Below are positions 1 to 11,259 of a stretch of 64,000 bases of DNA, piece after piece. Source of the DNA: Linum tenue (Eukaryota > Streptophyta > Magnoliopsida > Malpighiales > Linaceae). The notes below the pieces were generated by a model. The model made no database searches and had not been told where the DNA came from. It saw nothing but the letters and a program-made list of their open reading frames with translations. The position numbers were made by a program, and so were the translations under genes. The stretch's first letter is position 1; each line of letters opens with the position of its first letter. The stretch spans positions 12,127,467 through 12,191,466 of the forward strand of contig CAMGYJ010000010.1 in NCBI GenBank assembly GCA_946122785.1, written 5' to 3'.

Positions 1-2260
1 GTGTTCCCCTTCCTTTTCCCTATTCAGCAGTAGGGTTTAGGATGAGTTTAGGTGGGATTTCAAGCATGTAATTAAGAGTTGGTTAATAATAACTTCAATT
101 GTTTAACATATTCGTCATAGGTGTGAACGATCATGTGGTAAATGTATCGACATTGGATTAGCATATATCTTATTCAAATCTCGTAGTCGTTATTGTGAAG
201 AATATCATCTTTGTGAAGAGTATCAATAGGAATATATGTTTTGAACCACTCGCCACTGGAATTTAGCAGGACGTAGCATCTATTGTGTCCCTCGGTATTA
301 AAAAATACATTGTTTCCTTTCTTTTCCTATTATGTATTAGGATTTATGATCCGTTATCCTTTTTAAGCATTTAAGATTTGTACAAGTAATAACTTTTATT
401 GACTAAGTTTTTTTCCTTGTGTGTAACCTCGATAATAAAGCTATTGCATTCAGTCGAAGAAAGAATATATGTTGATTCAAATCTCGGCGTCATTGAGAAA
501 TAAAATGTATCAAAAGTACCAATAAGATTATGTGTCTTAATTATTTGCTATTAGGATTGGAGCGAAGGTCATAAAAAGGAGGGTTTATCTTAGCTTGCTG
601 CGACAAGAGTCTCTACTAATTAAATTGTAAGAAAAGGGTTATTGTTATTGTTGTTGATGCTGTGTTGAAACCATCTCGTTTCTTTTTTTTTTAATTCATC
701 TAGATGCTCTTATTAATGAATACAATCAATTAGTGTTTAAACCATGTCCTAAACCCAAAATAAAAAAACCCATAAAGAATGTGAAAAGAAAAAGGAAAAG
801 GCTTTAAATTAGAAAAGTAATAGGTAAGAGATATGGTGTTGTAATTGTTCCCAACAAGCCTGCAGTATTGGGATGAAACGAAACGAAACGAAACGAAACA
901 AAACAAATCTCCACAGTATTAACCAACAGAGCTACAAACAAAACCCCAAGAGAAAACAAAACAGAAAGGGACTTGCTGCATAACAACAACAACTTGAAAT
1001 GAATTTAAAATGATCTAGCTATCAAAATGGATTAGTTAATTAAGATAAACACTGAATTGTCAATTCCATCCTCAGCTAGCCTACACTGAAACTATTATGA
1101 TATATATGATCTTTGGTGGAGATTGGAAGAAAGATCTTCCATCTTCCAATTTGTTTACTATTTGTAAAAAAAAATCCAATTTGTTTACTGCTATGAGTAA
1201 TATATTTTTTAAACATTGGTTTTGACAATTACTGCACCCAGCATCATACCGGTTGGTTTATCTCGAAAAATTGTCTACCTCTAGTTAAACCGATATATGT
1301 GATGCACATATATTATTAAAGTTTTACGCTAACAAAAACGTTACAAAATTAAATTGTTTGTATAAATGGATGTGTGAATGAAATATAACATTAGTCATGT
1401 CCAGGTATAGACTTGGTGAAGTGATGTACGCTAATTACTAATTAGAATAATTTCATTATCTGAACTGAACTACGTACCTTAACAAAATGAGTTGTGTTTT
1501 TATTATAACAATTTATCAAACTGAATAATCCAAATTGTTGATGATGATGTACCCGATTTGAACTGGCATCTGTAACTTATTACTTTGTTTAAATCTGCCT
1601 TTGTTTTTATCTTTTGTGGGATTAAGAATGAATCCGGCTTCTAAGAAAGATACGATACTACATAATTAAATTTAATTAACAAGAAAATGGTACATGTTTG
1701 TCGGAGTCGGAGATTGAGAAAAATCTTCTGTCTGTATTCACTCAGAATTAAGCATGCCAAGAACAAATCATAGCGGAGCGAACAATTATAGACTAATTAT
1801 TCATTAAAAAAATGTTAACTAATTACCACCAAACCTGTGTGTCAATTTGCACAAGATTTTGTCAAAATGTAGCTGGGAGAGTCTCGAATCTGTAAACATA
1901 ATTATAGACATTTTGTAATTTTCACACAAGTAATTCTATGACAGTCGAGGGAATCAAAATGACAAAATCCAACATCCTAACATCATCATAAACCATTAAA
2001 ATTTCGTCGTTGAATTGTAGAGGGTGCAGTCTAACCGTCTTAAACGTAAGCTGATTCCTGGGTAGCTATTGGTAAATCCCTTTAATTAATTTTTTCTATT
2101 TTCTATTTTTTTAAGAGAGAAATTCCCGCCCCAAATCATTTATGATTTATGTACCATATTGGAAGAATATTAATTTAGAGATCATAATCACAATTAAGGA
2201 AATATATAGAATTAACAAATAAGGATAACTAAAAAAAAGGAATAGGGGGAGAAAAAAAAA
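1..2260. other. AT-rich intergenic DNA, no gene seen
   Basis: No reading frame here resembles a known protein. The sequence is AT-rich with short simple repeats and one local duplication near 1145-1190 (two copies of a CCAATTTGTTTACT-type stretch). It lies downstream of the minus-strand ALOG gene, so its right end should hold that gene's 3' UTR and polyadenylation region. I see no transposon ends I can pair. Confidence 0.6.
875..905. repeat. (GAAAC)n microsatellite
   Basis: About six tandem copies of GAAAC, the last ones drifting to AAAAC, in intergenic DNA. Confidence 0.9.
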
Positions 2261-2269
2261 AAAGAGAGG

Positions 2270-3040
2270 CTATAGTACTGTGGAAGAGGCAGCGGCGCTA
2301 GTGACAACGTTAGTCGCCCTTCCAGAACCAGCGGCGGCGCTGCCGGAACTAGCACCAACTCTACTACTACTACTACTATTGTCCCCACCACCACCGCCAG
2401 CTGGCAGAGAAGAAGAGTCATCTCCCGACGGCCGCTGCGGCGGCGGCTGCACGGTCTGAGTAGCGGCCACCGACACATTTGCAGCAGTGGGAAGGGCGGC
2501 AGGTCGTTTTCGCTTCTTCTTCTCATAAGGGATCCCGCGAGCTTTGGCCTGGGCTTCCCTGACCTCCCTCAGGTAGATCCGGACGGCCCGGGCCGCGAAG
2601 GGGTTGGACTCGGGCCGGCCCCCGTTCTCCTCGTAGGCGGCCCGGAGGCGGCCGATGAGGGCGTCGAGGCTGCCCCAGGCCTGCTTGAGCGGGCAGGCGC
2701 AAGGGGCCGGCGGGCTCGGGTGGCCGAAGTAAGGGCAGCCCGCGGCGTGGACTTTGGTCTTCCCGAACTGGTCCAGGTACTTGAGGAACTCGATGACGTG
2801 GGCCCCGCTGCACCGCCCCAGCGCCAACGGCGGCTTGTGGTTCTTCAGGTACTGCAGGAACGTGTTCCAGTCCCGCCTCTTCTGCGACTCGTACCGGCTC
2901 GGCGGCGCGACGTGGTACGACGTCGTCGTTGGTGTAGCGGACGGTCCTACTTCTCCTCCTCCCCCTCCCCCGGTCGACGGAGAAGGATCCGGGTCGCCGC
3001 CGGTTGTACTGTCGGGAGGAGCTGCTGACGTGGGTTCCAT
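2270..3040 (-). CDS. LSH: ALOG-domain (LSH/G1-type) transcriptional regulator
   Basis: Intact single-exon gene for a 256-residue protein. Residues 48-174 form an ALOG domain (DUF640): [14 protein letters not shown] at its start, the [12 protein letters not shown] segment, and a zinc-ribbon-like insert with H98, C102, H107, C114 and C116. A basic nuclear localisation signal (KKKRKRP, about 174-180) follows. The N-terminus (proline/glycine/serine-rich) and C-terminus (serine/glycine-rich) are low complexity, as is usual for the family. Family members are plant nuclear DNA-binding proteins acting in organ boundaries, meristem maturation and light-dependent growth. The start is the first ATG of the frame and leaves the whole domain intact. 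The coding DNA is much more GC-rich than its flanks. The exact LSH paralogue cannot be told from this sequence alone. Confidence 0.96.
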   Translation of the reverse strand: MEPTSAAPPDSTTGGDPDPSPSTGGGGGGEVGPSATPTTTSYHVAPPSRYESQKRRDWNTFLQYLKNHKPPLALGRCSGAHVIEFLKYLDQFGKTKVHAAGCPYFGHPSPPAPCACPLKQAWGSLDALIGRLRAAYEENGGRPESNPFAARAVRIYLREVREAQAKARGIPYEKKKRKRPAALPTAANVSVAATQTVQPPPQRPSGDDSSSLPAGGGGGDNSSSSSRVGASSGSAAAGSGRATNVVTSAAASSTVL

Positions 3041-3712
3041 GTGGCAGGCAAGCTGTGGAGTACTGATCTGAGAGCTAGTCCGACTGAAGTGGAAGCTAGG
3101 GGGGTTTATATTTAATTTTAAGTAGAAAGCAAGATCAGTAGTTGTGGGATCGTTTCACGGGAGAGGAAGGAGAGGTTCCTTTTCTCCTTACTTCTTCTTC
3201 TTCTTCTTCTTCTTCTACTACCACTACTAAGAGTTGAATTTTCTTTCTTTCATTCGTGAGGTGGAGGAAGGAAGAAGAAGGAGGAGGAGGAGGGAAGAAA
3301 CAGAGAGAGAGAGAGAGAGGAAGGGGGGAAATGGAGGGTTTGATTGATGGGACGTAAAAGAGAAGTAATGGATGAATGATATTGACATATGATATGCCCA
3401 CCAACACCAATACATAATAATATATGTATATGAAGTTATGAATAATTTTTGGTGGGGAAATGCAAACATATAATTATATGTGTAGTGTACGAAGCAGGAA
3501 CCCTGCCTTTTGTTCATACGTGTGATGTGAGTGAGGCCCTGTGACCAACTTTTGTGGAGTACCACTGCTTTGTTTGTATATGCGGGACAATCTGATGCTC
3601 CTCTAGTAGCTATATATTATCTTTAATTTGTTGGACTAAGCTATTCATGATATATATATATATATATAGTAATGAAAGTCACTGATTTTCATTATCTTTT
3701 GATTCATTGAGC
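3041..3712 (-). promoter_or_regulatory. 5' leader and upstream region of the ALOG gene, with CTT and GA microsatellites
   Basis: This is the region upstream of the ALOG start codon, read on the minus strand. It holds a (CTT)n run at about 3191-3216 and a (GA)n run at about 3302-3319; on the gene's strand these are GA-rich and CT-rich tracts, typical of plant 5' leaders and proximal promoters. A (TA)n run lies near 3650-3667. No single TATA box can be assigned with confidence. Beyond about 3713 the sequence is transposon, so the undisturbed upstream region is under 0.7 kb. Confidence 0.45.
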
Positions 3713-5061
3713 TCTATATCAATCATAAATTTTCGGTTAAATACACTTGTATATCCAAAACTTTCACGGTTGTGTCAATAATATCCAAATTTCTCGAACT
3801 ACCACTTATATCCAATTCTTTCACATTCTTTAACGGTGTTTTTGGATATACAAGTGTATTTAACCAAAAATATATTGGGAAATGGATAGATTTGGCAAAG
3901 AACAACTTTAAAACATGGATATAAGTGGTATTCCGGAAATTTTGGATATTATTGGCACAACCGTGAAATTTTTGGATATACAAGTGTATTAAACCTAAAT
4001 TTTCCTTTGATTATGATCGAAATTCTACTCTTATATTGATAGAGCTTTCTCCCAGGTGTGAGATTTAACTTCAATCCGCTTTATTCGTTTATTCAGCTAT
4101 GCAACTTTGATAACTACGTGTACCAGTTCTGTGCTTGTATCAAGAGGTATTAGAGTCCGGTTCAACACAGTGGCGAAAACGATGGCGAGAGGATCTCGTC
4201 CACGTTGCAGAGGAGGATTCTTTGTTAGAGGAAGAAATCCAATCCGATGAACAAGCAATGACAGAACAGCAGGTTAATATTTCAGAACTATTGCAGTCTA
4301 TCATGGCGCAATTGAACGCAACCTTCAAAGTTCAATTCGACCAGTCAACCAGCGGCTGGATGCCCTTTCGCTGCAAGTAGGAATCCATCCGATTCCTGAG
4401 AAAAATCGACATCCGAGCATTCCAATTGAAACCATCCGAGCCCTAGATGTAAGGATTCACAACTTATCGCAGAGACTGACCACAACAGAGCCTGAACAAG
4501 CGCGTCAAGCTTACGATTTTCGTGATTACGGTGGAAGACCACCAGAGGCAGGACGTGAAGGTACCATTGCTGAATTACGAGGGATCAAGCTTTCAGTTTA
4601 TTCGTTTCAAGGATCTCTCAATGCTTCTGCATATATAGATTGGGGGAGTAAGATAATTATGTTCTTCCAATGTGGCAATTACAGCAAACAATATAAAGAG
4701 AAGCCAACTGGGAAGAGAATTGATTCTAATTCTGAAGATGATGTTAATGAGCACATCACATCACTGCTGAAATTCCTTGAAAGGGTAAGTTTCTTGGAGC
4801 AATCCTATTAAACTCGAGTTTTGTGGCAGATTTTGAAGAATATTGATTTTTATATTGGTTAATTGAGCTTTAGGCTTGTGTATTTTCTCTGTATCAATAA
4901 AAAATTTCCTTTGACTGTTGTCGAAATTCTACCCTTATATTGATATAGCCTTCTCCCAAGCGTGAGATTGCACTTCAATTCCGCCTTATCCCTATCTGTA
5001 ATCCTTGTTTTAGGTTGTGCAACTTTGATAACTACGGGTATCATTTTCGTGCTCGTATAAC
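3713..5061 (+). mobile_element. Decayed Ty3/gypsy remnant with LTR pieces and a gag fragment
   Basis: Two related direct copies of an LTR 3' end flank the element: about 3713-4139 (interrupted by the MITE) and about 4889-5061. They share the TATTGATA..CTTTCTCCCA and GCAACTTTGATAACTACG blocks. Just after the left copy, GGTATTAGAGTC resembles a decayed initiator-Met-tRNA primer site. Between them, 4135-4800 encodes pieces of a gag: an acidic N-terminal part to the stop at 4380, then in another frame ELRGIKLSVYSFQGSLNASA..WGSKI..FFQCGNYSKQYK, which matches the start of plant gypsy gag domains. No protease, RT or integrase remains, so this is a deletion derivative. Confidence 0.6.
3734..3995. mobile_element. 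Foldback MITE, 262 bp, TSD TAAATTTT
   Basis: The two ends are inverted copies over about 110 bp (left GGTTAAATACACTTGTATA, right its complement near 3975-3993). A third, shorter copy of the end lies inside at about 3834-3866. Flanking 8-bp direct repeats TAAATTTT are at 3726-3733 and 3996-4003. It has no coding capacity. It sits inside the left LTR copy of the gypsy remnant; the right LTR copy near 4889-4910 shows the uninterrupted arrangement. The TSD length suggests a hAT- or Mutator-type family. Confidence 0.8.
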
Positions 5062-5072
5062 ATATTTATGGT

Positions 5073-5392
5073 ATGCTTCGGAGAACTTGTGGTTGGCTTT
5101 ATGAGATGTCTTGTCCGCTTCAAAGAACTTGTGTCCGGCTTTATGAAATTATGGTCTGCTTCACCGAACTTGTAGTCGACTTTATGAGGTTTCTGGTATG
5201 CTTCGGGGAATTTTTTGTTGGCTTTATAAGGTTTCTGTTATGCTTTAGGGAACTTGTGGTCGGCTTTATTATGTTTCTGGTTAGCTTCATGAAACTTATG
5301 GTCGGCTTTATGAGGTTTCTAGTATGCTTCAGGGAACTTGTGGTCGGCTTTATGAGGTTTTTAATATGCTTCAAGGAACTTGTGGTTGACAG
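5073..5392. repeat. Minisatellite-like tandem array (TTTATGAGGTTTCTGGTATGCTT unit family)
   Basis: About ten imperfect units of roughly 33 bp alternate a GGCTTTATGAGGTTTCTGG-like half and a TGCTTCGGGGAACTTGTGG-like half. The array stays open on both strands by virtue of its period, but the resulting peptides are repetitive and not gene-like. A related array lies on the opposite strand at 31.31-31.93 kb. Confidence 0.75.
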
Positions 5393-5394
5393 TA

Positions 5395-5600
5395 TATGAT
5401 ACCAATGGTATGATGTTGATATAATAGTGGTATACTATTGGTATGATGTTGGTATAATAGTGATATGATATTGGTATGAGAACTTACGTTTGACAAAATA
5501 ATTTGATGACATAATATCACTATCATATCATAATATTATCACTATCGTAACATGATATGACACTGATATGATGTTGGTATGTGGTCTTATGCTTGACAAA
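5395..5600. repeat. Short-period GGTATGATGTTGATATAATAG repeats
   Basis: Several imperfect copies of a GGTATGATGTTGGTATAATAG-like word follow the minisatellite, grading into ATATCACTATCATATCATA sequence. Similar ATATCATGATGATATGATA sequence appears at 7995-8045, on the far side of the mitochondrial mosaic, so the two may have been continuous before that insertion. Confidence 0.5.
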
Positions 5601-5632
5601 ACATAACAAAATGGATACCACTGCGTAGATCT

Positions 5633-5736
5633 CAATCTTTCCGGATTCGCTCCGCCTTACAGCCTTGCTTCCCATTGTAATTGTCATTGTAGCACGTGTG
5701 TGGCCCAGCCCATAAGGGCCATGCGGACTTGACGTC
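5633..5736 (-). pseudogene. rrn18: Fragment of mitochondrial small-subunit (18S) rRNA gene
   Basis: On the minus strand the sequence reads through the conserved SSU stretch containing GACGTCAAGTCCGCATGG, GGGCCACACACGTGCTACAA and AAGGCGGAGCGAATCCGG, corresponding to roughly E. coli 16S positions 1190-1310. The variable bases fit a plant mitochondrial rather than a cytosolic gene. The match breaks off abruptly on both sides. A second rRNA-like piece, with the universal GTACACACCGCCC core, lies near 5885-5905, so the gene has been internally deleted. It is not a functional rRNA gene. Confidence 0.8.
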
Positions 5737-5959
5737 AAAGGATAGGAGGAGCATTTTTCCTTCCTTAGTGAAGGTACGAAGTGACTCGACTCTAAAGGAG
5801 AGGAAGGAGGCATGAAAATCGTCCCTGTAGAAGAAGATCGAGGTACGTAGTTCTCGACCGTTAGTCCGAGGGAAGAGAAGAAATGGGCGGTGTGTACGGG
5901 CGACTTGGTTGTGTTCCCCAATGCTGGGCTACCCTGTAATGTGGAGATATGCATGGACG

Positions 5960-6780
5960 AGATTTAGATTTGAAATGGAAAACTGAATCCTCCTGGTCTA
6001 ATGGGCAAGCTGGGGCAACCAATAAAAAAATTTGGAAGGGCAAGAAGTGGCTGGGAGGTAGGAAGTCGACCTTTCACAAGAGGACCGGTGCCCCGTTTGT
6101 GGAGATGATAAGGAGACAACGACGCATGTATTTAGAGACTGCCCATTTTCAAGGGAATTATGGTCAACCTAGTTGCGAGTTTACCTTGTTAAAACCATCG
6201 CTATTCCTTTCCTCCACCGAGAAAGGTTCATTCCGAATCACAAGAGCAATCTCTCTTTTTTCTTTTCGTTATGATAATGCAATGCAAGAGGTCGGAAATA
6301 AAGTAGTTTCTGATGATGAAAAGAGCTTTTTTATGTTATGTGAAATTGATGTTCCATGCACAAAGTGAAGAGATACGGTGAGAGGGGGCAGCCCTGACGG
6401 AGCCACCTAGTAGGGGAGAACGCATCTGATAGGCCGCCATTCCACTGGATCCGCATCGTCGTCGAAGTGATGCACTGCATGGTAAGTTCAATGAACTCTT
6501 GTGGTTCTTCCAATTGAGAAGATAGGATAAGAAAGTGGTGGTAGATCTGCCTGTCTCCATGGAATGAATAAATAGAATTCTCCGGATGTTCTTCATCTTT
6601 TGTCCCGTAAAGTGGTTATTCCAAATGATGCCCGCTGGTTCATTCAATGACCCTACCATGGGCGGAGAAAGCTATTATCTTCAATTGTTAAGTCTAATGG
6701 TTGGTCAAGACATGAATGGACGTCAGGACCTGGTTCTCATGACAAACGTTCGCATCAGCCTTTTATGTTTACAGAAAGCT
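5960..6780. pseudogene. Scraps of a LINE (non-LTR retrotransposon), both strands
   Basis: On the plus strand, 6088-6170 in one frame reads CPVCGDDKETTTHVFRDCPF, the zinc-binding zf-RVT domain found after LINE reverse transcriptases. On the minus strand, 6510-6360 reads a reverse-transcriptase segment with the LRQGCPLSPYLF motif. The two pieces lie in opposite orientation with stops around them, so they are rearranged fragments and not one element. Confidence 0.65.
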
Positions 6781-8245
6781 TGAGAAAGGGTTCCGTTGCA
6801 GGTCAAGGGATTACAGGTGCATCTAAACAAGGCTTTCGCACTAATGAATGTGCATGCGTCACACGCTCAGCCAAGGAGTCAGTCTTATTTTTTAAATTTA
6901 AATTTTAATAAAAGTACAAATAAATAATATAAGTAATAAAGGATTGGTTTCTCCTTGTTGCTTGGTAGTTTCTTCTTCCGCTCCTTTGTTCTGTGGCAAG
7001 AAGAAAGGTTGGCTTCAGGGCCATGGGGTCTGGTCTGTGATTGATTCATGGATCGGAGATTGGGTCTGAAGTTTCAAAGGGGAGCTATCCCATTGTAAAG
7101 AAAAGGATTCTAACCTGGGCATGCAAGATGTATTCGAGGAAGCGTAAGCTGTGAGACAAAGTAGAATAAACGGACCTAAGCCAACCTTGACAGATAAGGG
7201 CAACACGTAGCCATCCATAGCGTAGGGAGACCAAAGAAGGAAAAAACCACTCGACCGATAGGGAGAGGAGAGAAAACCACTCGACCGATAGGGAGAGGAA
7301 CGAAGGAACGAGCGGAATTCGGGTTGCATCCAAAAAGACCGGGAAAAAAAGTTTTTCGACGATTCTTTTTGCCATCGCCCGAGCGGAATTCGGGTTGCAT
7401 CCAAAAATCCCGAGAAACAATCATCAAAGGCGGCTTCCCGGGACGGGTTTGGAGATCAGAGAGAGGAAGTAGGCTTTAGAGACTTCGTTCCTCTTGTGCC
7501 GGTAGTAGGGAAAGCTGCTGCTGATGGGAAGCAAGGACTGCTTTCGGTCATTCGCTCGTTTCATACCTTTTTCAATTTTTTCTTCTAAGCTGCTTTGAGC
7601 ATCATTTACTCATTTTGTAATCGCCGAAATTGTACGATGAACCTTTTTGTTCCAGGCGTACGCCCCTTCTCGATAGCCTTAGGAAGAGTGAATAGGCACT
7701 GTACAGTTCCGCAGCCGTTTTCATTACCAATTGGAAAATAGACTAGTGGCGACTCTTCTTCTTTTCTTTTTTTGGTAATAGGCTCCCCGTGTTGAGGAAT
7801 TGAACGAGACGCTGAAGTTGTTCGCTTGCCTCTTATTAATAAAAATCCAGTAAAGTTTACACCACATAAGACTTCCATCCTCATGAAGATTGTGATGATA
7901 TCAAAGTTATAGATTAGTAAAGTGCTCAGAGTATGGGATCTAAATGAATGTGTTCTTTCTATACTTTTTGTTTTGATTTTTGAGTTGAAATGAAGGAGAT
8001 GTGTCATCATATCACTGTAATATCATGATGATATGATAGATATGACTAAGTTAATTTTTCTATGCTCAAAATATAAAAAAATGAATATTATTGTTTAGAT
8101 TAAAATTAATGGTTTTTTCTATGATTTTTTTTCATATTGTAGGATGCGATTAAAGAAAATAGAGGATTAGCAAAAGTAACAATTGCCTTGTCTCTCCTCT
8201 GGATCCGTGTTAGGCCAAACAGAATATGGATATGATGACGAAATT

Positions 8246-8296
8246 ACCAGTCAACCCCTATCTCTCTCTCTCTCTCTCTCACTCACTCTCTCTTTT
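8246..8296. repeat. (CT)n microsatellite
   Basis: A run of CT dinucleotides with a few interruptions, in AT-rich DNA. Confidence 0.85.
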
Positions 8297-8385
8297 TATT
8301 GCAAAATAATCCAGACCACTAAAATGGGGAAGAGATAGAGGGTGGATGATAGAGTTTTATAGTGGTGGGTTTTGTACCCTATCCC

Positions 8386-8420
8386 TAGGGCTGGGCATTC
8401 GGTTAGCGGGTAACCGTTGG
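8386..8420 (+). mobile_element. Broken end of a hAT-type MITE
   Basis: TAGGGCTGGGCATTCGGTTA followed by GCGGGTAACCG matches the terminal style of the hAT element at 16790-17703. No partner end or TSD is visible nearby; the sequence switches at about 8423 to LTR-like DNA. Confidence 0.4.
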
Positions 8421-8424
8421 TGAT

Positions 8425-11250
8425 AACACAAAAATCTGTGTTATTTACCCTCAATCTTAGGGTATGCATGTGTGAATTCATGTGCTTAAGCGTTTAAACA
8501 TTGTCAAGTACATCCCTATTTTGTTCTTATTTGATTTTGATGTGATTATAGGGTGTATTAGTCAATATGTGCAAATTAGGTACAATACAAGGTCACAAGT
8601 ATAGAAAAGGGGCAAGGATCAAAGATCGTGGCCTAGAAGCCAAAGATCACGGTCGGGATTTCCAGTCGTGAAGACTCGCTGAAGATCGCTGCCCAGAAGC
8701 CAAAGATCGCGACCGCGATCTTGAAGGCCTAGGGCGCGAACCTCGCGAAGAAAGAGCCTTGGAGAAGTAGAGAGTTTCCCCAGTCACATCACGGGCAACG
8801 TTCAACTTGCCCGCGAGGAAGATCACTGTCACGACTCGAGGATCGCGACCGCGAAGTCAACCCGCGATCTTCCCCCTTTAGAAGGCCATGACGACATCAT
8901 CTTGAGATTGCGGCCTATCTTCAGAATATTCTGTCCGCGATCTCCCAACCTCAGGCCGCGAACTTCCCCGAGTCCATAATGCCTATAAATAGAAGATCAT
9001 GTTTCTTATTTTAAGGGAGCTGATTTTGAGTGAAATTTATGGATCTAGAGAGAGAAAAGAGAGAGAAGCTGAAGGGAAAAGAAGAGAAGGAGAAGAAGGA
9101 GGAGGAGCTAGGAGCAAGGAGGATCTTCCCCAACTTCAAGTCTTCTTCTATTTCTACCATGTATCTTCTTCTTTCCTTTATGGAGTAGTCCTCTATGGTA
9201 CTAGGGGTTCTAAACCCCAAACCCTAGTTTTAGGGTTTATTATGTACGTATGAATATTTTAGAGTTTTAATGAATGAATGTGTTTGTCTAGTAGATTTAA
9301 TGACACTCTTTCCTAAATGATGAAGCTTGGGCAACTGGCACCAATCTTCCCTCTTAGCCTGCTTTATGCTACCGTGCTCGGTAAGGAATTCTAGGGTTAG
9401 ACGGGTATGCACCATCTGGCGAGTTTAGGTTAGATGAATGAATGGGGGCCTATAGTGGTTGAGACGATCGAACCCTTGCTATAGGTAGCTGACACGCCAA
9501 AACACAACACCAAACTGCGACCAAGTGTAATCGCAGTCCGGGAATGCAGTAACAGGCAAGTTCTATTATCAACCCGGGGTCTAGATCTACTGCTTACTCC
9601 GTGATTATCTATTATCTAGCCAACTAAGTCGAGTGATTGTTGTTAAAGTAAAAGCAGTAAGAAAGCAGGAAATGGTTCGGTTTTCTCAAGCAGGGAAGAG
9701 TCACTCGGGAAATGAGTCCCCCTAGCTCCTTAGTTAGGTTTCAATGTAATTACCCTGGGTTGATTTACTGTTGATTAAACTGCGGAAGATCCGACAGTAG
9801 CTTGGAATCTCTTAAGCTGACCAAGCCCTCTCAGTCTAACTACCCGGCAGACGACTAGTCTTCATCGGGATAGAAAGCTGAGGCTATGAACACAGAACTC
9901 CACTACTGGAATTGGATTCCAGTACAAAGCAGTAAACTGACTAACTCTCGTATAGCCAATCTCCTACTACCGAATGATGTAGCTCTAACAACCTAATCAG
10001 ATTCTATCTATCTCAGGTTGCAGCAGAAATCAAGAAAAGCTGATCAGACTTCAATCAATTCAATGAATCATGCATCATTCGATTAAAACCAAATAGTATA
10101 ATCATCCCAAGTCATTACAATCAAATCCCTAACACATGGAACTAGGGTTCTTCATACCCAGTGAGAGAAGGGTTATACTCCATAGAGAGAGAGAGGAAAA
10201 CAGGATACAAAGCAGTCATACTCATAACAATGGGAAGAATCTGCTCTGGGATGATGATTTCCACTCCTATGACGATCTCCAAGCTCGATTTGATGAAACC
10301 CAGCTCCAAGATAGCTTCTAGGATGTGTTCTTCGCACTTTCTCTCTCTAGGGCTCTGTTTTTGCTCTGAAAATTCGATTCCCTCACTTGTGGCTCAGAAT
10401 TGGGTAAAAACCAAGATTTCCCGACTCACACGGGCAGGCCACACGGCCGTGTGGCTCACCCAGTTGCCCGTGTGGCTTCCAAAACGCAGCGTCTCGATAA
10501 GTCGAACTTCAGGCTTCCCACACGGCCAGAGTCACACAGCCGTGTGGAATTTTCTCCATGCCCGTGTTTGCTCTCGGCACAAACCACACGGCCACAAGGG
10601 TGACTTGCACGGCCGTGTGGGTTCCAGGAATGCCCGTGTGGCTTCCTCAGCACCTCGCCACGCGTCCGATCTTAGTCCAATCGCCCCCAAACTCGCTCCC
10701 AAGCCTCCATTCACGTACTAGGACCTTAAATAGCACAACCAAGTACAACCTAGCGTGAAATCGGCCTAAAACACGAGAAACCACATCTCAAACGGTGTAG
10801 GAATAGGGGTGAAAACATGTGTAATTAACGTTCTATCAGTAGCCTTCCTAGATGAAACCTTGGTGTGGACGGTGGATAGTATCTATTGAAATGAGCCATA
10901 AGTTTAATGCCTCAAATACGATATCCTAGATCGAGGTGACTTAAACATGGGTTTATGGGAGGCGTACTCGGAGGCATGTGGAAAATGACAAAGGCCCACG
11001 GAAAAGAGCTCACTCACCACATTCGATGACCCTAAGTATCTATACATGCATAGTATCCCTAAGCTAGGGGGATCATTAGTTCCCCGAAGTACCTGCTTTT
11101 AGCTTTGATCAACCTCTAGACTAGTGTTTCCTCATATCCTCCACTGAAAACCTCAAAAACTGATTACCTAATTAACAACAAGATGGAAAGTAGGCTATGG
11201 AACACGCCAAGGACATGGTCGAGCGTGCACCCACCATGGATGAGCAGAAG
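8425..11250 (+). mobile_element. LTR-like retroelement DNA, family unresolved, interrupted by a solo LTR
   Basis: The stretch 8620-8960 is rich in short GATCGCGACCGCGATC-like palindromic words. A TATA box (TATAAATA, about 8984-8991) precedes a region that could be a transcript start, as in a plant LTR promoter. The sequence continues past the solo LTR at 9490-10838 into 10844-11250. No intact coding region, second LTR or primer site was found, so the class is a guess. Confidence 0.3.
9490..10838. mobile_element. Solo LTR, 1349 bp, TSD GTAGC
   Basis: The block starts with TG (TGACACGCC) and ends with CA (GTTCTATCA), and is flanked by 5-bp direct repeats GTAGC at 9485-9489 and 10839-10843. It has no gag or pol. 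Several palindromic CACACGGCCGTGTGG words at 10430-10640 are typical of some plant gypsy LTRs. This is the product expected from recombination between the two LTRs of one insertion. Frames within it are low in coding quality. Confidence 0.75.
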
Positions 11251-11259
11251 ACCTCTTAG

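Larger units (their letters stand above)
5600..7985. other. Mosaic of mitochondrial-type DNA (NUMT) and LINE fragments
   Basis: The left part holds a mitochondrial small-subunit rRNA segment (see 5633-5736). At 7230-7420, a CGACCGATAGGGAGAGGA word and a GAGCGGAATTCGGGTTGCATCC word are each duplicated in a style seen in angiosperm mitochondrial intergenic DNA. Fragments of a LINE lie between. Composition and repeat style differ from the AT-rich flanks. A minus-strand frame at 7606-8010 (134 codons) is open but unrecognised. I infer a mitochondrial insertion, perhaps transferred already as a mosaic; only the rRNA part is firm. Confidence 0.5.

Noticed and set aside
2523..3071. Other long open frames on both strands across the ALOG gene
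   Set aside because: They are shadows of a GC-rich coding exon; only the 2270-3040 frame contains the ALOG domain.
5073..5399. 108-codon plus-strand ORF with repeated FMRFLVCFRELVVG
   Set aside because: It is produced by a tandem repeat whose period keeps frames open on both strands, so it is not treated as a gene.
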